Source: Verrucomicrobiales bacterium (GTDB taxonomy: Bacteria > Verrucomicrobiota > Verrucomicrobiia > Verrucomicrobiales > DEV007). Taken from it: DNA of 64,000 nucleotides. Numbering within the stretch: the first letter of the stretch is position 1; the number at the start of each line of letters is the position of its first letter. Both the position numbers and the translations under genes were made by a program. Of this stretch, positions 19,803-27,834 are shown piece by piece. The notes under the pieces were generated by a model. That model saw only the letters and a list, made by a program, of their open reading frames with translations. It searched no databases and was not told where the DNA came from. The stretch covers positions 22,436 through 86,435 of the forward strand of contig JAOFDG010000001.1 in NCBI GenBank assembly GCA_028033615.1, given 5' to 3'.

Positions 19803-20480
19803 TTATTCGTTCTCGTTATCAGCCGCACCCTCCAAAGGCTCTTCCAATCCTCCACCGATTGGAGGCGTTTCGTTTGCTTGACTTGACTTGCCTGACCACT
19901 TTTCCATTAAAGGATCCAAGTCACTCATCCGTTCACCAAATTTTTGTAAAGCAGGGGTAATAATTTTACCAACCTCTTCATCGCCTAAGAGGAATCCCAT
20001 AATTCCAGACAATTTTTCTTGGAGCTCTTCTTCAGTCTGCTCGAACAGCGTTATTACTGCCTGAGCCTCTTGGCCAGTTGGTTTACCTAGAGCTTCCATC
20101 TCTGCGGCTATCTTTTCAAAGCTTTCTGCCATATCGTCAAACTTAGCCACTGCAGCTTCGGCGCTTTCTTTGTCTCTAACTAGCGATAAATTATCAATGA
20201 AACCGTTCATTAACTTCATGAGGCTCTTAGCTGTGGAGGAATGTTTACCTAATTTTACATTCTCTTCCTCAGTAACAACATCTATCTCTAAATCATTGTC
20301 TACGGCAGAAGTGGGCTCTTTAGAGGTGTCAGTAGTAGCAGGCTCGATGGAGCTTTCTTCATTAAGGACCGGAACAGCTTTAACTGTTGATTCTTCTGAT
20401 ACTTTCTCCTCTGGCTCTTGTTTACTACAGCCGATTGCTGTTAGGATTAAAATGGCAAATATGTGAGAGTATTTTTTCAT
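19803..20480 (-). CDS. Acidic lipoprotein of unknown function
   Basis: A 225-residue protein with a lipoprotein signal (FAILILTAIGC, Cys18). A low-complexity acidic linker rich in Glu/Ser/Thr follows to about 75. A predicted all-helical segment (LMKLMNGFIDNLSLVRDKES, AVAKFDDMAESFEKIAAEME) comes next, and the protein ends acidic. I recognise no family. A hairpin terminator follows. It is probably attached to the inner or outer membrane on the periplasmic side. Confidence 0.7.
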   Translation of the reverse strand: MKKYSHIFAILILTAIGCSKQEPEEKVSEESTVKAVPVLNEESSIEPATTDTSKEPTSAVDNDLEIDVVTEEENVKLGKHSSTAKSLMKLMNGFIDNLSLVRDKESAEAAVAKFDDMAESFEKIAAEMEALGKPTGQEAQAVITLFEQTEEELQEKLSGIMGFLLGDEEVGKIITPALQKFGERMSDLDPLMEKWSGKSSQANETPPIGGGLEEPLEGAADNENE

Positions 20481-20650
20481 GATGATTCTTTATTAGTACT
20501 AATCACTTTAGGAAAGATCACAATATTTAGATCTTTTCGGAATGATTTCATTAATAAGGCATTAAGCATCAAGCTGGGCAAGCACTAAGCGATTTAAGTT
20601 GTAACTCTTTTTTTACTTTTATTGTATGCTATTACAGATCAAATTCAGTT

Positions 20651-21781
20651 GTGGTCACAAAAAAGAAAAGCGTGTCATCTAAGTTTTCAAAAAACATTCA
20701 TGCTTTTGTTGGCACAGATGAAGCGAGTTTGAAGGAAGCGGCTTTGAATTGTTTTAATGCTCTTGCTCCTAAGGAAGATGCTGAGTTTGGAGCTGAGGTT
20801 ATTGATGGGGTATCAGAGAACGCTGACTCTGCTGTTAAGGTTATCACTCAGACGCTCAGTGCTTTGCAGACCTTACCGTTTTTTGGAGGTCAAAAAGTAG
20901 TTTGGTTAAAAGGGGCAAACGTATTCGCTGATTCACAAACGGGTAAAGCTGCTTCAGTCTTGGATACTGCGGAAGCGTTAGCTCAATTCATTTCAAAGGA
21001 CTTGCCCGATAATATTATTTTTATTCTCAGTGCGCCATCCATTGATAAGAGGCGCTCATTTTATAAGAAGCTTGTTAAGGTAGGCAATGTTAAGGTTTTT
21101 GATAAGCCAGACATGACTCGAGACGGATGGCAAGATCAGGTTAAGAATCATGTTAGTAACCTAGCAAGTAATAAGAGTTTACAATTTAAACCAGAAGCTT
21201 TGGAGCATTTCGTCATGCTTGCTGGTACTGACCTCACTCAAATTAATAATGAGATTGAAAAAATTGATCTATTTCTTTCTAAAGACCAAAGGACGGTAAC
21301 TGTAGAGCATGTTCTCAACCAAGTTGCTTTAACAAGGGCTGGAGTTGTTTTTGAATTAGGTAATAGCATTGCAAAAAAGGATCTTTCTTCTGCTCTTAGG
21401 AACATTGATCATCTTTTATACCAAGGCGAAAGTGCCATAGGTATTCTTTTAGCTGCTGTTGTCCCTACTATTCGACGGCTTTTAATTGCGAAAGACTTAG
21501 CTGATAGGCATGGAATTAGAGCCACTCGAAATTACCGTTCATATGAATCCTCACTATCCCGTTTAAGCGAATCAGAAACGGCTCACTTGCCGCGAAAAAA
21601 AGATGGAGGTTTAAGTGTTTACCCGATTTTCCTTGCGTCTTCAGAGTGTAGAAAATTTTCTCTTTCACAACTACAGAAATCTCTTTTCGAATGTTTGCGA
21701 GCAAATAGATCTCTAGTTACTAGCGCCCTTGACCATAGAGTTACTTTAGAAAGACTGGTTATAAGAGTGCTTGCGACTTAA
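20651..21781 (+). CDS. holA: DNA polymerase III delta subunit
   Basis: A 376-residue clamp-loader subunit that opens the sliding clamp. It shows the N-terminal AAA+-like fold (HAFVGTDEASLKEAAL), the motif LPFFGGQKVVWLKGANVF, and the collar segment (VFELGNSIAKKDLSSALRNI, GILLAAVVPTIRRLL). The start is GTG at 20651. It overlaps a spurious upstream extension of the next ORF. Length is near the family norm of about 340. Confidence 0.9.
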   Translation: MVTKKKSVSSKFSKNIHAFVGTDEASLKEAALNCFNALAPKEDAEFGAEVIDGVSENADSAVKVITQTLSALQTLPFFGGQKVVWLKGANVFADSQTGKAASVLDTAEALAQFISKDLPDNIIFILSAPSIDKRRSFYKKLVKVGNVKVFDKPDMTRDGWQDQVKNHVSNLASNKSLQFKPEALEHFVMLAGTDLTQINNEIEKIDLFLSKDQRTVTVEHVLNQVALTRAGVVFELGNSIAKKDLSSALRNIDHLLYQGESAIGILLAAVVPTIRRLLIAKDLADRHGIRATRNYRSYESSLSRLSESETAHLPRKKDGGLSVYPIFLASSECRKFSLSQLQKSLFECLRANRSLVTSALDHRVTLERLVIRVLAT

Positions 21782-21806
21782 ACCATTAAAAATAAATTTT
21801 TTATCT

Positions 21807-22181
21807 ATGCAGATATTATTCATTGCACTATTAGTCGGGGCCTTGGCTGCTCTTTTAGGTTCTCTCCTTGGTGTCGGTGGTGGAATTTTGATGGTACCTG
21901 CCTTTAAAGGATTTCTTGGTCTTTCAATGAAAAAAGCCATTGCAACTTCCTTGGCGGTGATGGTGGTGACTGCATCTGTCTCATCCTTTAAGTATGCACA
22001 AGCCGGATTAATTGATTGGAAGATCGCTGGTATCGCTGCTTTAGCAGCATTAGTTTCGGCTTACTTTGGTTCAGATTTAATGAAAAGTTTATCTGCTCCT
22101 CAATTAAGAGTCCTTTTTGGTGTTTTTCTTATTATTGTAGGCATATATATGCTCTTTATTCAGAAAGAGGTTACTAACTAG
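21807..22181 (+). CDS. Half-length TauE/SafE-type membrane protein
   Basis: The track starts at GTG 21771 inside holA; the ATG at 21807 begins directly at the first helix and is the better start (124 residues). It has four hydrophobic helices and the motif GSLLGVGGGILMVPAF, typical of the N-terminal half of TauE/SafE permeases (usually about 250 residues with two such halves). Half-size members exist and may dimerise. The substrate is unknown; anions such as sulfite are known for relatives. Confidence 0.8.
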   Translation: MQILFIALLVGALAALLGSLLGVGGGILMVPAFKGFLGLSMKKAIATSLAVMVVTASVSSFKYAQAGLIDWKIAGIAALAALVSAYFGSDLMKSLSAPQLRVLFGVFLIIVGIYMLFIQKEVTN

Positions 22182-22202
22182 AAACAACCAAATTTTAAAG
22201 GG

Positions 22203-22703
22203 CTAGCTGCCTTCATTTTCGAATTCTGGTAAAAGATCCTTACGTTCGAGTAGTTGTGCTATCGGTTGATTAGGGTTCTTATTTAGTTCTGACAAAAATG
22301 GGGTAACTCTATCCATTTCAACAATAGCAACCCTAACCAAGCTAGTAACGATATCAGGGTTGAAATTATAATCTGGGAAAACATTAGTAATCCTAAAGTA
22401 AACTTCCCCACTGACAGGATTAGCCTCAAAATTGCCTAAATTGAGAGTGATATTAGTTCTCATTAGGGCATCAAGTGCTGATCTCATTGATTTAGGCAAA
22501 ATAGAAAAAGAGAGCCTAGAAATCACTGAAATTGCCATTAGTTCCTCAAATGATTGAGCATGTAAGGGAACTTTGGCGTGATGAGCTTCAAATTCAGCTT
22601 CAATAACCTTCTTATCTTCTATCTCTCTAAATTCCCAATTTGCAGAGTTAAAAGCTTCCTTGATTTTAATATAAAGGTCCTGCTCAGTTGTTGCCTTGGT
22701 CAT
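22203..22703 (-). CDS. YbjN-domain protein
   Basis: A 166-residue soluble protein. NITLNLGNFEANPVSGEVYFR followed by DIVTSLVRVAIVEMDRVTPFL fits the YbjN / type III secretion chaperone-like fold. E. coli YbjN affects motility and stress responses, but the biochemical activity is not known. No signal peptide is seen. It lies between convergent TauE-like and tRNA-Pro genes. Confidence 0.6.
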   Translation of the reverse strand: MTKATTEQDLYIKIKEAFNSANWEFREIEDKKVIEAEFEAHHAKVPLHAQSFEELMAISVISRLSFSILPKSMRSALDALMRTNITLNLGNFEANPVSGEVYFRITNVFPDYNFNPDIVTSLVRVAIVEMDRVTPFLSELNKNPNQPIAQLLERKDLLPEFENEGS

Positions 22704-22755
22704 GAATATCCCTTAAAATTAGCTAAAAAATAGCAAAAAATGGTTTTTTAGGAAA

Positions 22756-22833
22756 TGGTCGGGGTGATAGGATTCGAACCTACGGCTTCCTGCTCCCAAA
22801 GCAGGCGCTCTGACCAAGCTGAGCTACACCCCG
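22756..22833 (-). tRNA. tRNA-Pro (anticodon TGG)
   Basis: Read on the minus strand, the sequence starts CGGGGTG and ends CACCCCGACCA, so the acceptor stem pairs fully and CCA is encoded. D-arm AGCTCAGCTTGGTCAGAGC, anticodon stem-loop CCTGCTTTGGGAGCAGG (TGG in the loop) and T-arm GTAGGTTCGAATCCTAT are all standard. It sits alone upstream of the divergent thrS. Confidence 0.97.
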
Positions 22834-22917
22834 ATTAAGCACACTATATTCCTACTTCTCCCGCGGGTTTCAAGTTGTAAATTTCACTTATCCGGTTAAG
22901 TGGTTAACTTCCGTATT

Positions 22918-24798
22918 ATGGAGGCTGAAAATCAAAGAAAGACTTTAGAGGAGCGCTCACAGATGACTGACGTTGAGCGATTGAGACATTCTACTGCTCA
23001 TATTTTGGCGACTGCTATTGCTAAAATCTGGCCGGAAGCTCAATTTGCGGCAGGGCCACCTGTAGAAAATGGCTTCTACTATGATGTTGAACTTAATCAT
23101 CGTATCTCCACAGATGATTTTGAGGCTATCGAGAAGGAGATGACTGTTGTTGTTAAGGAAAATCAAAAATTTGAGAGGATAGGTGTTAGCCGCGACGAAG
23201 CCCTTAAGTTAGCCAAGGCTGGGCGCCTCGCGGCTCTTGGAGAACGGGATACAGAATCAACCTTCAAAATTGATTTGCTCAATGACATTCCAGAAGAAGA
23301 AGAAATATCCATATTTCAGAATGGTGATTTTTGGGATCTTTGTGCTGGCCCCCACGTTCCTCGAACAGGAAATTGTAAAGCATTTAAGTTAATGTCGGTT
23401 GCCAGCGCATTTTATAAGGGGGACTCAAATAACGTGCAGCTTCAAAGAATTTATGGAACTGCATTTAAAAATAAAACTCAACTTAATGAATACCTTGAGC
23501 AGTTAGAAGAAGCCAAAAAGCGAGATCACAGAAAGATTGGTAAGGAACTCGGATTGTTCCATTTTGATGAATCTGTAGGACAAGGTCTAGTTCTATGGAA
23601 GCCCAAGGGAGCCATTATTAGAAATGAATTACAGAAGTTCATATCCAATGAATTGGATAAAAAGGGTTACAGCCAAGTTTTTACTCCTCATATTGGTAAG
23701 CTTGATCTTTACCGAACAAGTGGACATTTTCCGTATTATGAAGAAAGTCAGTTTTCTCCGATAGTAGACAAAGACTCAATGCAAAAGCTTTCAGATGAGG
23801 GTTGTACATGTGGGGAGCTATCAAATAAACTCAAGGAAGGTGAGACAGATGGTTTTTTACTTAAACCGATGAATTGCCCTCACCATATTAAAATCTTTTC
23901 GAGTGAACACCGAAGCTATCGTGATTTACCTGTTAGGCTCGCTGAGTTTGGAACTGTCTACAGATGGGAAAAATCAGGAGAGTTAGGTGGTTTAACAAGA
24001 GTCAGATCGTTTACCCAAGATGATGCCCATTTATTTTGTACCGATGACCAAGTTCAAGATGAGATCATGGGGTGCCTTGATCTGGTGAAGGTTGTTTTAA
24101 ATACTCTTGGAATTAAGGACTATAGGGTTCGAGTTGGACTCAGAGATGCGAATTCTGATAAATATGTAGGGGATCCAGAAAATTGGGATCGTGCAGAGAA
24201 TGCACTAAGGGAAGCTGCGAGTAGTTTAGAAGTACCCTTCACCGAAGAATCAGGTGAAGCTGCATTTTATGGTCCGAAGATAGATTTTGTTGTAAAGGAT
24301 GTTATTGGTAGGGAATGGCAGCTAGGAACGGTCCAAGTTGATTATAATTTGCCAGAGAGATTTGACCTTAGTTACATAGGTCCCGATAATAAACCTCACA
24401 GACCTGTAATGATTCACAGGGCACCTTTTGGTTCCCTCGAAAGGTTTGTGGCTGTGCTCATTGAGCATTTTGAGGGATCCTTTCCTACTTGGTTGGCACC
24501 TGAGCAGGTTAGAATATTACCAATCTCTGAAAAGTTTACTAGTCCCGCTAAGGAGCGCCTCAATGAAATGCTCGGAGTTGGTGCCAGAGCATCTATGGAT
24601 AATTCAGCTGAAAAAATTGGTGCCAAAATTCGACTTGCTCAACTTGATAAGGTTCCATATATGTTAATTATCGGAGCTAATGAAGTTGAATCGAACACCA
24701 TTTCAGTGCGTCACAGGAGTCGAGGTGATATCGGATCACTGAGTCCTGAGGAATTTATCAATAATTTTCAGGATGAGGTAAGAAACCGTGTACTTTAA
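22918..24798 (+). CDS. thrS: Threonyl-tRNA synthetase, apparently lacking the TGS domain
   Basis: Charges tRNA-Thr. The N-terminal editing domain begins at once (RLRHSTAHILATAIAKIWPE; HSTAH zinc-site motif), and the class II catalytic motifs include FLLKPMNCPHH (zinc Cys), GTVYRWEKSGELGGLTRVRSF and the motif 3 region HRAPFGSLERF; an anticodon-binding domain ends the protein. The usual 60-residue TGS domain before the editing domain is missing. A short insertion with CTCGE precedes motif KPMNCP. I use ATG 22918; the track uses GTG 22900. Neither has a clear Shine-Dalgarno. Confidence 0.95.
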   Translation: MEAENQRKTLEERSQMTDVERLRHSTAHILATAIAKIWPEAQFAAGPPVENGFYYDVELNHRISTDDFEAIEKEMTVVVKENQKFERIGVSRDEALKLAKAGRLAALGERDTESTFKIDLLNDIPEEEEISIFQNGDFWDLCAGPHVPRTGNCKAFKLMSVASAFYKGDSNNVQLQRIYGTAFKNKTQLNEYLEQLEEAKKRDHRKIGKELGLFHFDESVGQGLVLWKPKGAIIRNELQKFISNELDKKGYSQVFTPHIGKLDLYRTSGHFPYYEESQFSPIVDKDSMQKLSDEGCTCGELSNKLKEGETDGFLLKPMNCPHHIKIFSSEHRSYRDLPVRLAEFGTVYRWEKSGELGGLTRVRSFTQDDAHLFCTDDQVQDEIMGCLDLVKVVLNTLGIKDYRVRVGLRDANSDKYVGDPENWDRAENALREAASSLEVPFTEESGEAAFYGPKIDFVVKDVIGREWQLGTVQVDYNLPERFDLSYIGPDNKPHRPVMIHRAPFGSLERFVAVLIEHFEGSFPTWLAPEQVRILPISEKFTSPAKERLNEMLGVGARASMDNSAEKIGAKIRLAQLDKVPYMLIIGANEVESNTISVRHRSRGDIGSLSPEEFINNFQDEVRNRVL

Positions 24799-24848
24799 AC
24801 TGTTATTTAATTGTATTTAATGCTATATTTAGTTAAATTTAATTTAAA

Positions 24849-24862
24849 GGAGAAAAGTTATC
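24849..24862 (+). promoter_or_regulatory. Shine-Dalgarno and AUC start codon of infC
   Basis: GGAG at 24849-24852 (within TAAAGGAG) is 7 bases before ATC at 24860, which is in frame with the IF3 reading frame. IF3 genes characteristically start with AUU or AUC, and IF3 represses its own synthesis by discriminating against such codons; the same autoregulation is inferred here. Confidence 0.85.
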
Positions 24863-25579
24863 GCTAGACCAAAAAAGAAAAACTTTAGGAAATGGACCCC
24901 AAGAGATAGGATCAACGATCGTATCAGAGCGCCAAAGGTTCGGGTCATTTATGGAGCCAAACAGTTGGGTGTAATGGATACACAAGATGCTGTTCGAAAA
25001 GCGAAAAGCGTAGGCCTTGATTTGGTTGAAGTTTCAACTAACGCTAGACCGCCTGTTTGTAAAATTGTTGATTATGGTAAGTACAAGTACGACCAGAAGA
25101 AACTCAAAAAAGAACAACCAAAGAAAGTTCATAGACTTAAAGAAGTTAAGTTTAGGGTTGGAATTGAGGCGCATGATTACAACATGAAAGTAACTCGTGC
25201 TGAGTCATTTTTAATGCAAGAAGACAAGGTTCGAATTCAGTTGATGTTTAGAGGTCGACAAATGGCTCACAAAGAAATTGGCTTTGATCTAATGAAAGAA
25301 GTCAAAGAGGATTTGACTGGTGTTTCGCATGTAGATTTAGAGCCAAAGCTCACAGGCAGAAATATCACTATGATGCTTTCTCCATTAGCAAAGCATTTAC
25401 AAAAGCCTAAGTTCAAGAATCATGATGATTTGCCGGACGAAGACGAGGAAGATGAAATAGAGGAGTATGAAATAGAGGAGTATGAAAAGCCAAATGAGGA
25501 CCATCAGCATTTAGATGTGGTCGATGAAATAGCGATGCTCGAGGGTGATGATGGTAGACCTAAGCTAAAGCGAGGATAG
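24860..25579 (+). CDS. infC: Translation initiation factor IF-3, AUC start, acidic C-terminal tail
   Basis: The ORF track begins at an internal GTG (24965) and loses about 35 residues. Upstream in frame, codons from ATC 24860 read ARPKKKNFRKW, then RDRINDRIRAPKVRVI, the conserved IF3 N-terminus. The N-domain continues with LGVMDTQDAVRKAKSVGLDL and VCKIVDYGKYKY; the C-domain has VKFRVGIEAHDYN and QLMFRGRQMAHKEIG. The protein has 239 residues, against about 180 in E. coli, because of a tail of roughly 50 residues rich in Glu and Asp (DEDEEDEIEEYEIEEYEK). rpmI and rplT, its common downstream partners, are absent; a HAD gene follows. Confidence 0.95.
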   Translation: MARPKKKNFRKWTPRDRINDRIRAPKVRVIYGAKQLGVMDTQDAVRKAKSVGLDLVEVSTNARPPVCKIVDYGKYKYDQKKLKKEQPKKVHRLKEVKFRVGIEAHDYNMKVTRAESFLMQEDKVRIQLMFRGRQMAHKEIGFDLMKEVKEDLTGVSHVDLEPKLTGRNITMMLSPLAKHLQKPKFKNHDDLPDEDEEDEIEEYEIEEYEKPNEDHQHLDVVDEIAMLEGDDGRPKLKRG

Positions 25580-25598
25580 CTAAAATTTCTTTTTAAAT

Positions 25599-26318
25599 AT
25601 GGGTGCGAAGCAAAACCGCCTTCTGCTTTTTGATATTGATTGTACTTTATTGAATACTGGAGGTGCAGGCATGAATGCTTTTCATGGTGCCATCGAAGAC
25701 CTTTACTCTGATAATCTCATAGGAGGTAATTCGTTGAGTCTAGATATGGCTGGAAGCACAGATTCTGGATTAGTTATTGAAATTTTTAAATCACTTGGAA
25801 TTGAGGATTCAGTAAAAGAAAGAAAAGTGTTTTTTGATACTTATTTAAGTAAGCTTAATTCGAATTTATCTAGCTCTAAATTCGCCGGTCATTTGCTTCC
25901 AGGAGTAGATACGCTTCTTAAGGAATTATCAGTTAATTTTCAAATTCATGGAGTCTATACTGGACTGCTAACGGGAAACCTTGAAGAAGGAGCAAAGATG
26001 AAAGTGGAACATTTTCGTATTGGGGAGCACTTTTCATTTGGTGCTTATGGTTGTGATCACCAAGACCGAAATAAGTTAGGTCCTATAGCGTTGGAAAGAG
26101 CATATGAAAAATATGATTGTAACTTTGATCCTGAGAATGTGATAGTTATTGGAGACACTCCAAAAGATATTAAATGCGCGAAAGCTTTTGGTGCTAAAGT
26201 CCTTGCTGTGGGCACAGGATCTTTTACATGTGATGAATTATCTCAGTATGAACCGGATTTTGTGATTGAGGATTTAAGTGATCAACAAATAGTCAGAAGT
26301 ATTCTTATTTCAAACTAA
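25599..26318 (+). CDS. HAD-family hydrolase (phosphoglycolate phosphatase-like)
   Basis: A 239-residue haloacid dehalogenase-type phosphatase. Motif I is LLFDIDCTLLNTGG (first Asp about residue 12, with Cys replacing the more usual Gly in DxDGT). Motif II is GLLTGN, the motif III lysine lies near NKLGP, and motif IV is VIGDTPKDIKCAKAFG. The cap region inserts after motif I. The substrate cannot be assigned; phosphoglycolate or another sugar phosphate is typical. It lies 19 bp after infC. Confidence 0.88.
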   Translation: MGAKQNRLLLFDIDCTLLNTGGAGMNAFHGAIEDLYSDNLIGGNSLSLDMAGSTDSGLVIEIFKSLGIEDSVKERKVFFDTYLSKLNSNLSSSKFAGHLLPGVDTLLKELSVNFQIHGVYTGLLTGNLEEGAKMKVEHFRIGEHFSFGAYGCDHQDRNKLGPIALERAYEKYDCNFDPENVIVIGDTPKDIKCAKAFGAKVLAVGTGSFTCDELSQYEPDFVIEDLSDQQIVRSILISN

Positions 26319-27208
26319 TTACTTTGACTAATATTTTTGTATTTTCCCATTCCTATTTCCCAAGGTTTTAGAAAAGCCAAATAGCTTATAATCATAGTGA
26401 GACTAAATAGAAAAAGATTAATTCCTAAAGCTGCAATACAAACGTGAAAGCTGATACCAATTACTAGACCTATTTTTCTAGTTTTTGAAATCCATAAAAG
26501 GATTGGTATTGCAAGCTCGGTGAGCAATGTTAAATAATTTAGCTTATCTAAAAACCCATGAATATTGACGGGCCATTGACCTGAGAATCTACCATGATGT
26601 GATAGAAAAAAATATGTAATAGACTCTCCATTTGCCCAGTAATAATCACCCATTTTTTGCAAAACTGTTTGCCAATAAATCACAAATACTTGCATTTGGA
26701 TAAGCACAAGTCCGTACCGAGGAGTTTCAGATACAGAATTGATTTGAAGCCTATTTTTAATAAGGCTTTTAAGCCCCCAATTCTCTCCAAGTGGGCTAAA
26801 GATAAGGATTAAACAAATGTTTGTAATGATTGTATCCCAACCTGTTGTAGAAATGGGGGCTCTATGGATGAATGAAAGTTGGATAACAAAGCAATAGATC
26901 AGAGAGGTTCTCGAGTATTTCCCTGAGATCAATAACAAACAGGCAATGATGGCTAACAGTACTGCAAGCTTTACCAAAAGAGGAGACGTTATTAGATTAA
27001 ATATTGAAACTGAAATACCACCTGTAATTTCGTAGAATCCGATCGCTGACATGCTTGACGGTGAAATGCCTTCATGACTTAAGAGTGACACAGCATATGG
27101 CAGAATACATGCAAAGTGTAATAACATTAAGATAGCAAAACCTATCCTTAAAATAGCGTACCTTCTTTGGTCCACCCCCTTTAACCAAATAGAGCAAAAT
27201 GCTTTCAT
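26315..27208 (-). CDS. HTTM-domain membrane protein (gamma-carboxylase-like)
   Basis: A 297-residue polytopic protein. The start RRYAILRIGFAILMLLHFACILPYA, the helix-rich body and HRAPISTTGWDTIITNICLILIF match bacterial HTTM proteins, relatives of the membrane part of vitamin K-dependent gamma-carboxylase. The carboxylase activity of bacterial members is mostly unproven. It overlaps the preceding gene by 4 bp, so the two are a coupled pair. Confidence 0.8.
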   Translation of the reverse strand: MKAFCSIWLKGVDQRRYAILRIGFAILMLLHFACILPYAVSLLSHEGISPSSMSAIGFYEITGGISVSIFNLITSPLLVKLAVLLAIIACLLLISGKYSRTSLIYCFVIQLSFIHRAPISTTGWDTIITNICLILIFSPLGENWGLKSLIKNRLQINSVSETPRYGLVLIQMQVFVIYWQTVLQKMGDYYWANGESITYFFLSHHGRFSGQWPVNIHGFLDKLNYLTLLTELAIPILLWISKTRKIGLVIGISFHVCIAALGINLFLFSLTMIISYLAFLKPWEIGMGKYKNISQSN

Positions 27209-27729
27209 TCTTTTTTACTCAAGGGGTAAGGACCAAAAGTCTGAACTATAGGTCTAGATATATCAGATCCTAGTTTAATATCACCTATCTTGTTAATTAC
27301 ATTTAGATGCAGAACTATTGAGAAGTTTATAAGGTTTGGGTCACTTTTATGAAGAGCTTTTTGTAAGGATAGAATATAAGCTTCCTTAAATGTATTGTTA
27401 GAAGGATTCTGAAAGAGTCTTAAAAAAGTATAGTGAAACCTAATTTTTTCCTTAGGTTCAATTTTTTTCAAGTCAGGTAGACCGGGTCCAAGGTTAAATT
27501 TTTCGCCTTTAATATTTTCGGCAATGAGTTCAATCTCTAATCCTGATAGCGTTGGGATGCTATGGAACATATCCCATTTTTGTGCTGCACCCACTGTCCA
27601 CCTTATCGGGTCAATTTTTTTTGAAATCACACCTTCATTTTTTTCATTTAGAGGAGCAATGCCAAATAATATGTTCAAACCAAATATGCTTGAAAATAGA
27701 ATAATTAGAACCTTTTGCGTTCTTGGCAT
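27205..27729 (-). CDS. Partner of HTTM protein, unknown function
   Basis: A 174-residue protein with one N-terminal membrane helix or uncleaved signal (KVLIILFSSIFGLNILFGIAP) and a soluble C-terminal region with no motif I recognise. DPIRWTVGAAQKWDMFHSIP resembles sequences found in small proteins next to HTTM genes. The 4-bp overlap with the HTTM gene supports a joint role. Confidence 0.6.
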   Translation of the reverse strand: MPRTQKVLIILFSSIFGLNILFGIAPLNEKNEGVISKKIDPIRWTVGAAQKWDMFHSIPTLSGLEIELIAENIKGEKFNLGPGLPDLKKIEPKEKIRFHYTFLRLFQNPSNNTFKEAYILSLQKALHKSDPNLINFSIVLHLNVINKIGDIKLGSDISRPIVQTFGPYPLSKKE

Positions 27730-27781
27730 TACAGATAATGAGTTTTAAATTTTATGAGCTTTAAGTTTATTCTAGCATAAA

Positions 27782-27810
27782 AAAAGGCCAGGTTGAACCC
27801 CTGGCCTTTT
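27782..27810 (-). terminator. Rho-independent terminator after ilvC
   Basis: AAAAGGCCAGG and CCTGGCCTTTT form an 11-bp perfect stem with a 7-nt loop. On the minus strand the descending arm runs into a T-rich stretch, as expected for termination of ilvC about 25 bp after its stop. Confidence 0.9.
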
Positions 27811-27834
27811 AAATTAATTAATTCTTTAAAAATG

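Noticed and set aside
24965-25579. infC start at GTG 24965 as in the ORF track
   Set aside because: The conserved IF3 N-terminus reads through upstream in frame to ATC 24860, which has a proper Shine-Dalgarno.
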